DNA of 48,401 bases from a virus: positions 1-48,401 of the IMG/VR virus record IMGVR_UViG_3300045996_003364. The stretch is one strand, 5' to 3'. This document shows positions 35,301 to 44,026 of the stretch, piece by piece. A program made the translations under genes and the position numbers. A model generated the notes under the pieces. The model saw only the letters and a program-made list of their open reading frames with translations, did no database searches and was not told the DNA's origin. How positions within the stretch are numbered: the stretch's first letter is position 1; every line of letters starts with the position of its first letter.

Positions 35301-38300
35301 AACTGGATCGTCCACGTCTCCTGCTGCCCATCTGTCTCGTCCTTCTGTACTAAGCCGATCAACGAGGCCATACTGATCTCCGATCAGAAGCTCGACGTTC
35401 TTGACCCCCAAGTCTACCTCGAGGCCCAGTTCCTCCTCGACCCGCTCGACCGCGTCACGCCACCGGCCGAGCCACTCGTTCGCGGTCGCCTTCGACACGC
35501 TGCCGCTGCCGGTGCGGATCGTGATCGCGGGGGTGTCGCCGATCGAGTCGGGCATGAACCCCTCGAGGCGCGGCTCCACCTCGTTCAGCCGCTTGAAGAA
35601 CGCGGCCTTGACGGTGTCGTCGGCGAAGCTCGGGGAGGCGATGACGACGGCGGCGCGGCTGTTGCGGCCCGTCACCTCCCGGGAGGCCTGGACGAGGTGC
35701 TGGCGGAACGCGGTCGCGAAGCGTGAGGTGAGCGCGGCCACCTCCTCGCGGGAGCCGATCACCTTCACGTGCATCGACGGGGTGACCATGCCTCCCCAGC
35801 CGCCGACGCCATGCTCGACGCCGCGGAGCCACACCCCTTCGTGGCTCTCGACGAGATCCCGGGCGGACGCCTCCATCTCGCGGCCGACCGCCTGGATCTG
35901 CTCCATCGTCAGGCCAACGCCGAGGCCCTCCGGCCCGTCGGTGTACTCGAAGTCGATCGAGCGGGTGTTGCGGCCCAGCGCGTAGCCGAGATCCTCCGGG
36001 TCGACGCCCAGCATCTTCTGCGCCGTCCCCCAGCCGAGCGCCTGCACCTGCGCGGGGATCCAGTCGGTGCGCCCGTCGAAGGCGATCTCGTTCAGGTGGT
36101 CGGTGATCGCCACGTACTGCTCGGCTGCCCGCTCGTACATGGGGCCGTCGGCACGGCCGGTCGAGTCGATCTCGTAGTGGACGCCCTCCTTCAGCCCCCA
36201 GATCGAGTCGAGGCGCCGGACGATCTTCGGGTCGACATAGCCGAGGTCGCGGAGCGCGTGAACGTCGACGGCGACGGGAGGCCCACCGTCGGGGTCGTCG
36301 CCCATGTGGGTGCGCGTCGTCTTCCCGGCGAGGCTGTCGGAGAAGTCGCGGAGCTTCGCGGCCATCCCCTTCTCGATCCGCTCGCCCTTGACGGCGGCCT
36401 CGATCCCCTTCACGACCACCGAGATCTCGTCGGGCCGCACCTCCTCGCCGCGGCGCACCTTGTCCATCACCTTCAGCGTTGCCTCGACGCCGAACGTGGG
36501 GGAGGCGTTCGCCTGGCTGACGGCGAAGCCGCGCATCAGCGTGTCGGCGTGGTCGCCGAACGTCTCGCGGAAGAGCGGCTCGAACGTCTCGTACCAGCGG
36601 GCCATCAGGTCGCGGTCGCTCGGCTCCGGGTACATCGCCTCCACGCGCTTCACCCACTCGCGGGGGGTGACGCGGCCGACGACGACGAGGCCCTTCCGGC
36701 GCACCGCCTTGTTCCGCTGGGCGCCCTTCTTCGCGTTGCGCGGGTTCAGCTTCGAGCGGAGGTTGCGCTGCGCCTCGGCCGGGTCGAGCGCGTAGTCGAA
36801 GTCGCGGATCTGCAGCAGCGCCCCCTCCGGCATGACGTCGCTGACCGTCACCGTCTTGATCAGGTCGTCGTACAGCTGGCCGGGGTCGTTGCCGGTGCGC
36901 CGCTCGTACGAGAGCGCCTGCGCGTCCAGCAGATGCAGGGCGGTCGCCACCCTCTCGTCGACGTTCGGGGAGCCAGCCCAGCGGGCGTACAGGGCGTCCT
37001 CGAGCCGGTCGCGCGACTCGCTCTGCACCTGCTCCAGTCGCTCGACGTCCCGTGTCTGCCGGTCGATCAGGTTCGCGGCGGTGTCGGGGCGGAGCAGGCC
37101 GATCTCGATCAGCCGCTGCTCGGTGTCGTTCGCCAGCTGCCGGGTCGCCTCGAGGTCGTCGAGGAACGCGACGGCGTCGGCCGAGTCGGGATCCTCGATG
37201 TAGCGGGCGAGCAGCGTGCGAGCGTTGATCAGGTCGCGCACCCGGCGGATCTGGTGGGGCGCCCCCGTCTCGAGGACACGGTTCTGGCGCACCTCGATCT
37301 CGGTGTCGATCTTCTCGACGACGTCGTAGAGGCTGCCGCCGTGGATCCCGGCACGGTCGAGCGCGACGGCGAGCGCGCGGGCGGCGACCAGCCGGTTCGA
37401 CTCAAGCTCGCGGGCGGCCCTGCCCTTCCGGCCGCTGCCGGTGATGCCGATCAGCCTGGCGGCTCCGTCCAGCACCGACGGGCTGTACGTGGAGACGCGG
37501 CGGGCGAACGTGGCAAGCTCGGCGCGGGAGCGCACCTGCCGCTGCTCGAGTTCCTCCCGGATCAGCTTCTCGCCGCGGCGCTTCGAGCCTCCCCGGGTCG
37601 CGCGCAGCGCCTCGAGCCGGTCGCTGACCGCCACCCCGATCGCCGACTGCGGCACCATCCGCTGCACGCGTGCGCGCTGCCCCGCCTCCGTCTCGAAGTT
37701 CTCGTACCGGATCGTCGGCTTGCGCCCGAAGACCTCGCCGACGCCGGGGATCGAGTACGGCTGCTTCCGGAAGAGGATCGACTGGGCGATGGCGGCGGCC
37801 CGCGGGATGTTCGCCAGCTGCTCCGGCGTCGCCTTCAGCGTCCGGCCGAGTGCGGTCGCGCGCACGCTCGCCCCGGCACCGATCGCCAGGGCGGCCCACA
37901 CGTCGAAGACGATCTGCACCGGCTGCTCCTCGAGGTTGCGCTGGAACTGCTTCCAGTCGCCCCGCAGGGCAGGCCCGTAGTACTGGGCGTACTGCGCCTT
38001 CGTCTCCTCCCACACCCTGCCCGGGTCGGTGACGAGCATGATCGCCCCGGCGGGCGCACCGGCGATCGTCTGGGCGAGGCCGGTCGCGAAGTTCTGCGCC
38101 ACCTCCGGCGGCACCAGCCCGGAGGCCTTCGGCGACGGAGCGTCCTGGGTGAACCCGGCGTTGCCTGCCGCCTGCACGGTGAGGTACCCGGCGATGCCCC
38201 GGTTGATGATGTCGACGACCGGCTCGAACAGGTTCGTGAGCGGCTGCACGCCACGCTCGGCGAGCGCGTCCGCGCCCTTCGAGATCTCACGGCCGGTGCC

Positions 38301-38864
38301 GTGGATCCCCTCGCCGAGGGCGACCATCGTGTCGACCGCGCCGATGCCGCTGTACGGCTCCGAGCGGCCAGGCCCCATCTTCACGCGCTTGTCGAAGACG
38401 CTCTCCGCCTTCCCGGCCACCCAGTTGATCGGGTCGTCGACGAGGCCCAGCACACCCATCACGTTGTCCCTCGTCGAGCGCGGCTTCCTCGGCGGCGGGA
38501 TCGTGCCGGTGCGGATCTTCCGCTCCGTCGGCGTCTCCTTCTCGCGCAGCCGGATGCGGGCGTCACGGCTGACCGGGGCGAGGTCGGCGAGCGCCGCCCG
38601 CTCCTTCACCGTCAGCCGCGTCTCGCGCACCTGCCGGTCGCGCGCCTGCTTCGGCGTCTCCTCGAGCCTGAACTTCGGCTTCGTCCCCGGCACCTTGCGG
38701 TGGTCGGGATTCCGGATCGGAGGGGGCGGTACGAGCGCCGGTGGCGTGAACGTCGAGGTGTTCGCGGCCGCGGCCTTGACGACCGGGTCGACCCTCCTGC
38801 GCTTCTTCTTCGGTGGGGGCTTCCTGGCAGCGTCGGTGCCGCGCGTTCCCCGGTCGAGTGGCAT
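32370..38864 (-). CDS. Giant virion protein with ART-like and zincin-like motifs
   Basis: This is a 2164-aa protein, the largest in the genome. It has a basic N-terminus (PPPKKKRRRV), long helical regions, then near residue 1235 FVYHGTSEGGAESIL followed by WFTSNPGMAAFHGDVVLEF, a typical ADP-ribosyltransferase-like core. About 110 residues later VVHEAAHAFLPEQLG (near 1348) is a HExxH zinc protease-type motif. Two hydrophobic helical segments follow (about 1672, LRMYIALRYIVLNVG, and 1845, VFFVSGWLVSAS). The likely role is an internal/ejection protein injected with the DNA, carrying host-modifying domains. The nucleotide site residues beyond the YHGT motif are not assigned. Confidence 0.8.
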   Translation of the reverse strand: MPLDRGTRGTDAARKPPPKKKRRRVDPVVKAAAANTSTFTPPALVPPPPIRNPDHRKVPGTKPKFRLEETPKQARDRQVRETRLTVKERAALADLAPVSRDARIRLREKETPTERKIRTGTIPPPRKPRSTRDNVMGVLGLVDDPINWVAGKAESVFDKRVKMGPGRSEPYSGIGAVDTMVALGEGIHGTGREISKGADALAERGVQPLTNLFEPVVDIINRGIAGYLTVQAAGNAGFTQDAPSPKASGLVPPEVAQNFATGLAQTIAGAPAGAIMLVTDPGRVWEETKAQYAQYYGPALRGDWKQFQRNLEEQPVQIVFDVWAALAIGAGASVRATALGRTLKATPEQLANIPRAAAIAQSILFRKQPYSIPGVGEVFGRKPTIRYENFETEAGQRARVQRMVPQSAIGVAVSDRLEALRATRGGSKRRGEKLIREELEQRQVRSRAELATFARRVSTYSPSVLDGAARLIGITGSGRKGRAARELESNRLVAARALAVALDRAGIHGGSLYDVVEKIDTEIEVRQNRVLETGAPHQIRRVRDLINARTLLARYIEDPDSADAVAFLDDLEATRQLANDTEQRLIEIGLLRPDTAANLIDRQTRDVERLEQVQSESRDRLEDALYARWAGSPNVDERVATALHLLDAQALSYERRTGNDPGQLYDDLIKTVTVSDVMPEGALLQIRDFDYALDPAEAQRNLRSKLNPRNAKKGAQRNKAVRRKGLVVVGRVTPREWVKRVEAMYPEPSDRDLMARWYETFEPLFRETFGDHADTLMRGFAVSQANASPTFGVEATLKVMDKVRRGEEVRPDEISVVVKGIEAAVKGERIEKGMAAKLRDFSDSLAGKTTRTHMGDDPDGGPPVAVDVHALRDLGYVDPKIVRRLDSIWGLKEGVHYEIDSTGRADGPMYERAAEQYVAITDHLNEIAFDGRTDWIPAQVQALGWGTAQKMLGVDPEDLGYALGRNTRSIDFEYTDGPEGLGVGLTMEQIQAVGREMEASARDLVESHEGVWLRGVEHGVGGWGGMVTPSMHVKVIGSREEVAALTSRFATAFRQHLVQASREVTGRNSRAAVVIASPSFADDTVKAAFFKRLNEVEPRLEGFMPDSIGDTPAITIRTGSGSVSKATANEWLGRWRDAVERVEEELGLEVDLGVKNVELLIGDQYGLVDRLSTEGRDRWAAGDVDDPVARAVGERLADAIARAGAGAGADAPRVTPRILSKGEAWDMPPTPGFVYHGTSEGGAESILKDRVVKVGTERQPEAAWFTSNPGMAAFHGDVVLEFPESVLPPNTRTMALGAIASPEDVYFQWDYARFYDTEPREPRGGALVREDGTEIILGPAADLTTVVHEAAHAFLPEQLGWVADYDPEWADRIAKRLKMDGDVIDERAQEIFAYSVEAWAAMGRPTVTQLRERWQHYAKESRQAYRGRTKIPEEYRQFVDEALMDPEYTAWIADLWDPLWGMQAKEGAFFISRRTPLSRNPLDRLRQKSGLSKPRDRVRERTGILEEQARDVPGPTNVLENAERWQRYVEQQEKLEMIRTSGWATPIPIVDGFYDFAAKPPGHSVFNPDGLRGWTRHENEADARMWESLEASPSLDDADLDLLPVELAERIHGAALDIGNRVFPETGFDADPSAGTLYFIPNWVKEAYVRDMSGALLNRQVLGRGLSKVADVLKTLNALQRLRMYIALRYIVLNVGATGTLNTMHQGLFMPMNLGRAVRMAHGNPDLLGRLEAEVGSGFFEALTLGELSRGAPTAAQLIERTASAVGTAVSRPEAFLRSTSIIHHMRRAGLRTEQQMLALLDAAKTNEASRAYLNQIARYAEEDVVRFRGLPPAERDMLRAVFFVSGWLVSASRFTLRYPANHPFWTTMLAQLGDDGWEEMRRRIAEWAQPTKYSLEIGEGVTPEGIEYSDQTDIGQWLPFATASDMVGTGLQLLGLAESERKWTENFGTGARLVWAGLTRESIYGEPYSWSTAADDFMIANTPLDYVADYFPGAFRWFNHERTPSKLRVDQTAERYTKELIFGRAYPTRYVRDEIVERWERMSEESGMRAQRRVQAWANEIETYFGSPPDETSVAAKAALYENQSLWRQAQGDLDEADEEEKLLEQARIKATTMRKYGFVPEDEVFDAPTVEELHAVVEATWDATVGAVNDAANDAYRIPDGP

Positions 38865-38874
38865 GCCCTACAGC

Positions 38875-40167
38875 CTACGCGGTGACGCCGCCGGAGCCAC
38901 CCTTCTTGCGCGAGTACGAGCTTGGCTGCCACCACGCGTTCGGGAAGCTCATGACGATGTCGCTCGCCCACCGGCGGATCATCGCCTCGGTGAACCCGAA
39001 CTTCCCGATCAGCGGCGGCCCGTACGCGTTGAAGATCGCGTTCATCAGGGCGACCCGCCGCGGCGGCATCTTCAGGGGGCGGCCGAGATCCTCGTTGTAC
39101 CCGGCGAGCTTCTGCGCGTAGTTGAGGCCCTCGGTGCGGAACGACTGCTCCGCGTCGAGGCGCGTCTTCGCCAGCTGGATCCGGTTGTTGCCTCGCGTGA
39201 CGTTCTTCGTCTGCGCCTTCGCCCGGTTGTTCATCTCGGCGATGGCCCTCGCGTTCGCCCGGTCGGCCGCCTGCTCCGCGGCGCGTGCGCGACGGTCGGC
39301 GGCGTTCTCCCGCGCCCGCGCGCGCCGGTCGGCCGCGTCGTTCGCGTTGCGGGCAGCGATCTGTCCTGCCTCGGAGCCGGGGGCGGGCCTGCCGGTGTCG
39401 ACGACCCTGCCGTTCTTCACCCGGTGGAGCGTGCCGGTCATGTTCGTCATCGCGACCGCCTGCTCCTGAACCGTCTTGGCCTGCTGCAGCTGCAGGTAGC
39501 CGATCTGCACGTTCGTGGCGCGCTCGGCGTTGTACCGCTGCTTGATCGACTCGAGCGCCTCGAGCAGCACGCCGGGGCGCTTCGACTCCACCTCGAGGAT
39601 CTTGCTGCGGAGGTCTTCGATCCCCTGCTTCGCCTTGAAGTCGGTCGCGCCGAAGTCGTCGGCGAGCCTAGCCCCACCGGCCGCGCGACGATCCAGGGTG
39701 GTGCGCAGGCCCGTCACCGCGGCGGCCGACAGCCCCTCCGCAGGGATCACCCCGCCGAGGAAGTGAGACACGTTCGCGTTCGCCTCCGCCCCAGGCGTGA
39801 CCGTCCCCGGCGCGGCCATCGTCCGGATCAGATCAGCCTGCCCTGCGGTCGCGCCGCGCTGAAGCTCCGCGAGGTGACCGGAGAGGCCCGCCGACAGCTG
39901 GCCGACCCGGTCGGCGGCACCGGCGTACACGTCCCTGACCGCGCCAGCGTCCCCCGCCGACATCTCGGCGAGCGCGCGCGTGATCCCCTCCGTTGCCCTG
40001 GCAGCCATCACCCGCTGCGCCTCCGCGTCGGCGACCGCCTGCGTGATCGCGAGCTTCTGCGGGTTGATCGTCTGCGCCGCGATCCTCGCCGCCTCCTGCA
40101 TCTGCAGCTGGGCGAGGGTCTTCGGGCGAGGAGCGGGCTTCCGCTTCTTCTTCTTGGCGACCGCCAT
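38875..40167 (-). CDS. Helical internal virion protein
   Basis: This is a 430-aa protein with a Lys-rich start (AVAKKKKRKPAPRPKTLAQL) and long Ala/Arg/Gln helices (NANDAADRRARARENAADRR is one heptad-like run near residue 280). Composition and position suit a podovirus core or ejection protein that forms the internal channel. Homology is not established. Confidence 0.7.
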   Translation of the reverse strand: MAVAKKKKRKPAPRPKTLAQLQMQEAARIAAQTINPQKLAITQAVADAEAQRVMAARATEGITRALAEMSAGDAGAVRDVYAGAADRVGQLSAGLSGHLAELQRGATAGQADLIRTMAAPGTVTPGAEANANVSHFLGGVIPAEGLSAAAVTGLRTTLDRRAAGGARLADDFGATDFKAKQGIEDLRSKILEVESKRPGVLLEALESIKQRYNAERATNVQIGYLQLQQAKTVQEQAVAMTNMTGTLHRVKNGRVVDTGRPAPGSEAGQIAARNANDAADRRARARENAADRRARAAEQAADRANARAIAEMNNRAKAQTKNVTRGNNRIQLAKTRLDAEQSFRTEGLNYAQKLAGYNEDLGRPLKMPPRRVALMNAIFNAYGPPLIGKFGFTEAMIRRWASDIVMSFPNAWWQPSSYSRKKGGSGGVTA

Positions 40168-40168
40168 C

Positions 40169-41062
40169 TCAGTACATCAGGATCGGCTTCTTGTAGCCGA
40201 TCGTCCCCGGGGTCGGTGAGTACGTGGCCGTCGGCGCACCGATCACGTCCGGGGGAGGCGGCGGAGCGACGTAGGCGCTCTGCTGCGGGGCCGGGACGCG
40301 GCGCCCCGACTGGTCGTACCAGCGGCCGTCAGCGGTGCGGTACAGGCCCGTGGCCGGGTCGAGCGTCGCCTGCTCGCTGCCCGTCGGCTGGTAGCGCGGA
40401 TCCGCCTGCAGCCTCGAGGCCGCCGACTCGCGCAGCATCGCCAGCTGCCGGAGGATGTCCGCCTTCTTCGTGGCGGTGTCGCCCTCGTAGCCGCTGATCG
40501 CCTCCATCAGGCTGTTCAGCAGCTGGGAGGTGCCGCGCTCGTAGTTCTGCTGGATCCGCTGGGTGCCGCCGGTGAGCGCACCCGAGGAGAGGATGCCGCG
40601 GGCGGCCAGGATCGCGTTGAGGTCGGTGGAGCGCATGTTCTTCTCGCGCTCGAGTTCGGCGGCGCCCGAGAACTGGTTCTGGGCTGCGGCAGCCTTCGTC
40701 GCCTCGTCGATGTACTTGTTCGTAATGCCGCCGGTCAGGCCCGCCTGCACGATCGCCCTGCGGATCGCCGCCGACAGCCCCGTCTCCAGCTGACCGCTGT
40801 AGCCCTCGAGGTCGGCCTGCCCCTGCATCAGCGTCGGGTCGCTCTTCAGCAGCGCCGCGTAGTCGGGGTCGTAGCCGGGGATGTTGATCGACCGGAACGG
40901 CGTGTTCGTGACCGGCGCGGCCGCACCGACGGGAGGCGTGGTAGGCGGGGCGCCGACAGGAGTGGGCTGGAATCCCTGCTGCGTGACGGCGCTCTCGAGG
41001 AGCTTCTTCTCCCACTCGCTCAGGCCACTGCCCGAGCCACCCGGTGCCGGAAGGAAGGCCAC
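40169..41062 (-). CDS. Internal virion protein, Pro/Gly-rich
   Basis: This is a 297-aa protein with a Gly/Pro start (FLPAPGGSGSGLSEWEKKL), a helical centre (residues 90-200, NQFSGAAELEREKNMRSTDL) and a Pro/Tyr-rich tail with PATGLYRTADGRWYDQSG. It lies with the other internal proteins. It probably belongs to the ejection machinery; function is unknown. Confidence 0.65.
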   Translation of the reverse strand: MAFLPAPGGSGSGLSEWEKKLLESAVTQQGFQPTPVGAPPTTPPVGAAAPVTNTPFRSINIPGYDPDYAALLKSDPTLMQGQADLEGYSGQLETGLSAAIRRAIVQAGLTGGITNKYIDEATKAAAAQNQFSGAAELEREKNMRSTDLNAILAARGILSSGALTGGTQRIQQNYERGTSQLLNSLMEAISGYEGDTATKKADILRQLAMLRESAASRLQADPRYQPTGSEQATLDPATGLYRTADGRWYDQSGRRVPAPQQSAYVAPPPPPDVIGAPTATYSPTPGTIGYKKPILMY

Positions 41063-41090
41063 GGCGGAAGCGTAGCGCGTTTGGTGGACG

Positions 41091-41834
41091 TCAGCCCACG
41101 TAGATGATCTTGTTCGCCGTCAGCGTCGGCGGCATGTTGTCGTGCGCGGTGCCGCTGCCCTCGGTGTTGATGACCGAGCCGGAGTTGGCGATTGCGCCCG
41201 ACTCCTGTCCGGCGTTGATCACGTCGCGGCGCATCGCGGTGTCCGTCCCGGACAGGAACGCCTGCACGTTGTAGGCGTGGGAGTGGTTGCCGCCGCCGTG
41301 GTTGTGGGCGGGCATGTGGGCGATCGAGAGCGCCACCGTCCGTGACCCGGCCCGCTTCCCCAGCGCGTTCGACTCCGTCTGGGATCCCTTGCCGATCGGG
41401 ATCCGGTCGCGGAAGTCGGGGATGTGGAAGAGGTTGCTGCCCGGATCGGTGCCAGGCACCGGGCTGTACGCGAAGCCGAGGACGCCGTACAGGAGCGCGT
41501 AGGCGGTGCGGTCGAGGGTGCGGCCGTCGCAGATCAGCCAGTGGGCGTCCGGGTCGGTCGCGCCCCCGTAGTCGAGCATCATGCCGGGGAGGAAGTCGGC
41601 CGTCTCGATCGCCGCGATCTGCTGGGCGACGGCGGAGCGGAAGCCGAAGATCGACGCGGTCGTCAGCAGCGGCGGGTTCGACTCGAGGTAGCTGATCAGC
41701 CACGCCTTGAACTCGATCGGGATCTCGAACGGATCCGAGAACAGCCGCTTCACCAGGCTGCGTTCCCGATCGGAGAGAGGCCTGTTGTCGTCGGCCTCGA
41801 GGTGTCCGCCACCGACCTGCGGCACCTCGCTCAC
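41091..41834 (-). CDS. Tail-collar domain fibre protein
   Basis: This is a 247-aa protein with a phage tail collar (PF07484-like) domain at about residues 80-150: HWLICDGRTLDRTAYALLYG then SNLFHIPDFRDRIPIGKGSQ. A His/Gly-rich loop with AHMPAHNHGGGNHSHAYNVQ follows, usual in collar-type trimeric fibres. The N-terminus is helical and probably attaches to the tail. The GTG start overlaps the nozzle gene stop. It likely contributes to host recognition. Confidence 0.8.
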   Translation of the reverse strand: MSEVPQVGGGHLEADDNRPLSDRERSLVKRLFSDPFEIPIEFKAWLISYLESNPPLLTTASIFGFRSAVAQQIAAIETADFLPGMMLDYGGATDPDAHWLICDGRTLDRTAYALLYGVLGFAYSPVPGTDPGSNLFHIPDFRDRIPIGKGSQTESNALGKRAGSRTVALSIAHMPAHNHGGGNHSHAYNVQAFLSGTDTAMRRDVINAGQESGAIANSGSVINTEGSGTAHDNMPPTLTANKIIYVG

Positions 41835-43324
41835 TTGAGCCGATGCTCCTCGAGCTTCTCCATCCGCACGCCCATGTCGTACAGGCGGAGATCCTTCATC
41901 GCGTCGACGGCCGCGAACTTCACGCCGAGGCCGTACGAGGTGTGGCCGAACTGCACCCGGTCGCGGGTGTAGTCGGAGGCGTGCGGCAGGTTGCGGATCA
42001 GGTGGTAGTGGTCGTCGCTCGCAGGCCCGTGCAGGTAGCTGAGGGCGACGATCTCCTGGCCGACCGCGGTCGCCTCAGCCGTCTCGTAGCTGACGAAGAT
42101 GTCGCTGAACTTCTTCAGCCCCTCCTCACCCTTGCCGAGCCTCGTCCAGCCCGTCTCCATCACCGGCAACACCGGCGTGCCGTCCTCGTCGATCTGGTCG
42201 ACGAGCGGGTCGGGGTTGAACATGGTGGAGAGGTTGAGGACGCGGAGCGAGTTGACGTCGCCGCCCCAGAGAAGCTCGCTGGCACCCAGCGAGTTCGCGT
42301 ACGCCTGCGCGTCGATGTTCGAGAGGATGAACCACTGCCGCGTCGGGATGTCGCACACGAACGTGATCGGCGGCCCCGACTGGTTGCGCATCGTGACCAT
42401 GTACAGGTCGCGGAAGATCCCGGCGGCGAGCGAGACGACCGAGCCGCGCGACTCGTCCCCGTGAAAGTAGAACCGCCACGGCGTCTCCATGCCGCCCTGC
42501 GAGATCATGTTCCGGACGATCGCGCCGTCGGTGATGTGCACGCCGCGCGCGTCGGCGAAGATCACGTTGTCCTGCCAGAGGACGATCGAGCGGGAGTCGT
42601 AGCAGCCCGCACGGTCGAAGAGCGAGTCGAGGATCATGTCCCCCGTCGGGTCTGACGCGCTCGAGTCCGGCGGCGTGGTGCCGCGGATCCGCTCCACGCT
42701 GCCCTCATGGAACGCGAGGATCTGGTTGCGCTGCGCAGCCACCCCGGTGACCGCCAGCGACGTGTTGATCTTCGACAGAGCGTCCCACGCGATCGTCGGG
42801 TCGCCAGGCTTCGAGAACGCCACCGCCGACTCCTCCCCGTTCGCGTTCGCGAGGATCGTCCTGTCCTTGAAGACGGTGCCGTACCGGCCCTGCAGTGCGG
42901 AGGCGGGTGCTGCGGCGCCCGTGAAGGTCGTCCCGTTGTAGGTGACGATCGACGCTGCGGCCGCGCCGCTGGCCGCCGGGATGATCACCCGGTCGCGGTG
43001 GAAGAGCGGGTTCGTGGCGGAGGCGACGACCCCTCCGCCGACAGCGACCGTCGCCGACCCCACCGTGGTCACGTCGACGAGGGTGGTGCCGTACAGGGCG
43101 AGCAGTCGCCCGCCGCTCTTGAACGGCGCGTAGATCATCGCGGTCGGAGCGCCGCCCAGCGCGCCCGAGTGGTACTTCCAGCGGCCGCGCATCCTGATCG
43201 GTGCGCCCAGCACCCGAGGGACGAAGTCGACGAGGCTCCAGACGTGGCCGATCGGCACGCGGTCGCGACCGGCGTCCTGATGCATCCCGCGTGCCTCGCG
43301 CCAGAGGGTGACGACCTCAGCCAT
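41831..43324 (-). CDS. Tail nozzle, beta-propeller-like
   Basis: This is a 497-aa protein with repeated beta-sheet blades each holding a hydrophobic strand pair (GGRLLALYGTTLVDVTTVGS, then FKDRTILANANGEESAVAFS, then QDNVIFADARGVHITDG). This is like the nozzle proteins of P22 and T7 type that cap the short tail and open for DNA exit. Its place after an adaptor gene supports this. The name is from recognition of overall pattern, not a search. Confidence 0.75.
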   Translation of the reverse strand: MAEVVTLWREARGMHQDAGRDRVPIGHVWSLVDFVPRVLGAPIRMRGRWKYHSGALGGAPTAMIYAPFKSGGRLLALYGTTLVDVTTVGSATVAVGGGVVASATNPLFHRDRVIIPAASGAAAASIVTYNGTTFTGAAAPASALQGRYGTVFKDRTILANANGEESAVAFSKPGDPTIAWDALSKINTSLAVTGVAAQRNQILAFHEGSVERIRGTTPPDSSASDPTGDMILDSLFDRAGCYDSRSIVLWQDNVIFADARGVHITDGAIVRNMISQGGMETPWRFYFHGDESRGSVVSLAAGIFRDLYMVTMRNQSGPPITFVCDIPTRQWFILSNIDAQAYANSLGASELLWGGDVNSLRVLNLSTMFNPDPLVDQIDEDGTPVLPVMETGWTRLGKGEEGLKKFSDIFVSYETAEATAVGQEIVALSYLHGPASDDHYHLIRNLPHASDYTRDRVQFGHTSYGLGVKFAAVDAMKDLRLYDMGVRMEKLEEHRLK

Positions 43325-43327
43325 GGG

Positions 43328-44026
43328 CTAGCCGCTGAAGTAGGTGGGGTCGGTGTCGATCAGGCGGATCTCACCGGCGGCAGGGAGGCGCCTCGAGCCT
43401 GCGCCGGAGCGGCCGCGGCGGTTGACCGCCATCTTGATCTGGCCGAGGTTGCTGCCCATCATGCCCATCCCGTCCTGACCCTCGTAGAGGATCCGGTACC
43501 GCTCGCCGAGGCCGGTGCCTGCCTCCCCCACCGACGCTGCGGCGTGCCAGCACATGTAGTTGATCAGGCCCGGGTGGAACTCCTCCGGGATCCCACCGTA
43601 GGTGGGGTCGGACGGGTCGTGCGTGTCGTCAGACATCGGCGTCGGCTTGCGCTGGTACCACGCCTCGATGATCAGGCCGTCGGCGTCAGGCTCCCAGCCG
43701 AGCGCGAGCCGGTTGTACCCGACGATCGCGTAGCCGCCGGAGCCGACACGGCGGATGTCGCCGCTCGAGTACTCGCTCAACTCCGTCCCCGCCTCCGTCC
43801 GCAGGTTGTGGAGCGTGAGGATCTCGTCGGCAAGCTCGTACTCGCGCTTCCCGGCGACGAGGGTGATGTCGACGCAGCGCAGCGCGATCCGGGTGCGGCG
43901 GAGCATGTCGAGGACGGCCTCGTTCGCAAGCTCCTCGAGCAGCGCCCGCTCCTCGGTGCTGTGGGCGTCGGAGGAGCCGAGGCCGACGATGCGGCTGACC
44001 CGGGTGATCATCTCGCCGCGGGTCAC
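43328..44026 (-). CDS. Head-tail adaptor-like protein
   Basis: This is a 232-aa protein starting at GTG 44026, overlapping the tailspike stop (GTGA). The first half is helical (TEERALLEELANEAVLDMLR, then RTRIALRCVDITL) and contains a beta segment with KREYELADEILTLHNLR, as in tail tubular/adaptor (gp4- or gp11-like) proteins that join the portal to the nozzle. Length is usual. The C-terminus has a Gly/Arg tail. Confidence 0.7.
   Translation of the reverse strand: MTRGEMITRVSRIVGLGSSDAHSTEERALLEELANEAVLDMLRRTRIALRCVDITLVAGKREYELADEILTLHNLRTEAGTELSEYSSGDIRRVGSGGYAIVGYNRLALGWEPDADGLIIEAWYQRKPTPMSDDTHDPSDPTYGGIPEEFHPGLINYMCWHAAASVGEAGTGLGERYRILYEGQDGMGMMGSNLGQIKMAVNRRGRSGAGSRRLPAAGEIRLIDTDPTYFSG

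Noticed and set aside
32310-35726. 1138-codon open frame on the rightward strand opposite the giant virion gene
   Set aside because: The protein is Arg/His/Leu-rich noise typical of antisense frames in high-G+C DNA; the opposite strand encodes recognisable ART-like and HExxH motifs.
35769-38885. 1038-codon rightward frame opposite the giant virion gene
   Set aside because: Same antisense composition, no ribosome site and no domain; mirror of the real gene.
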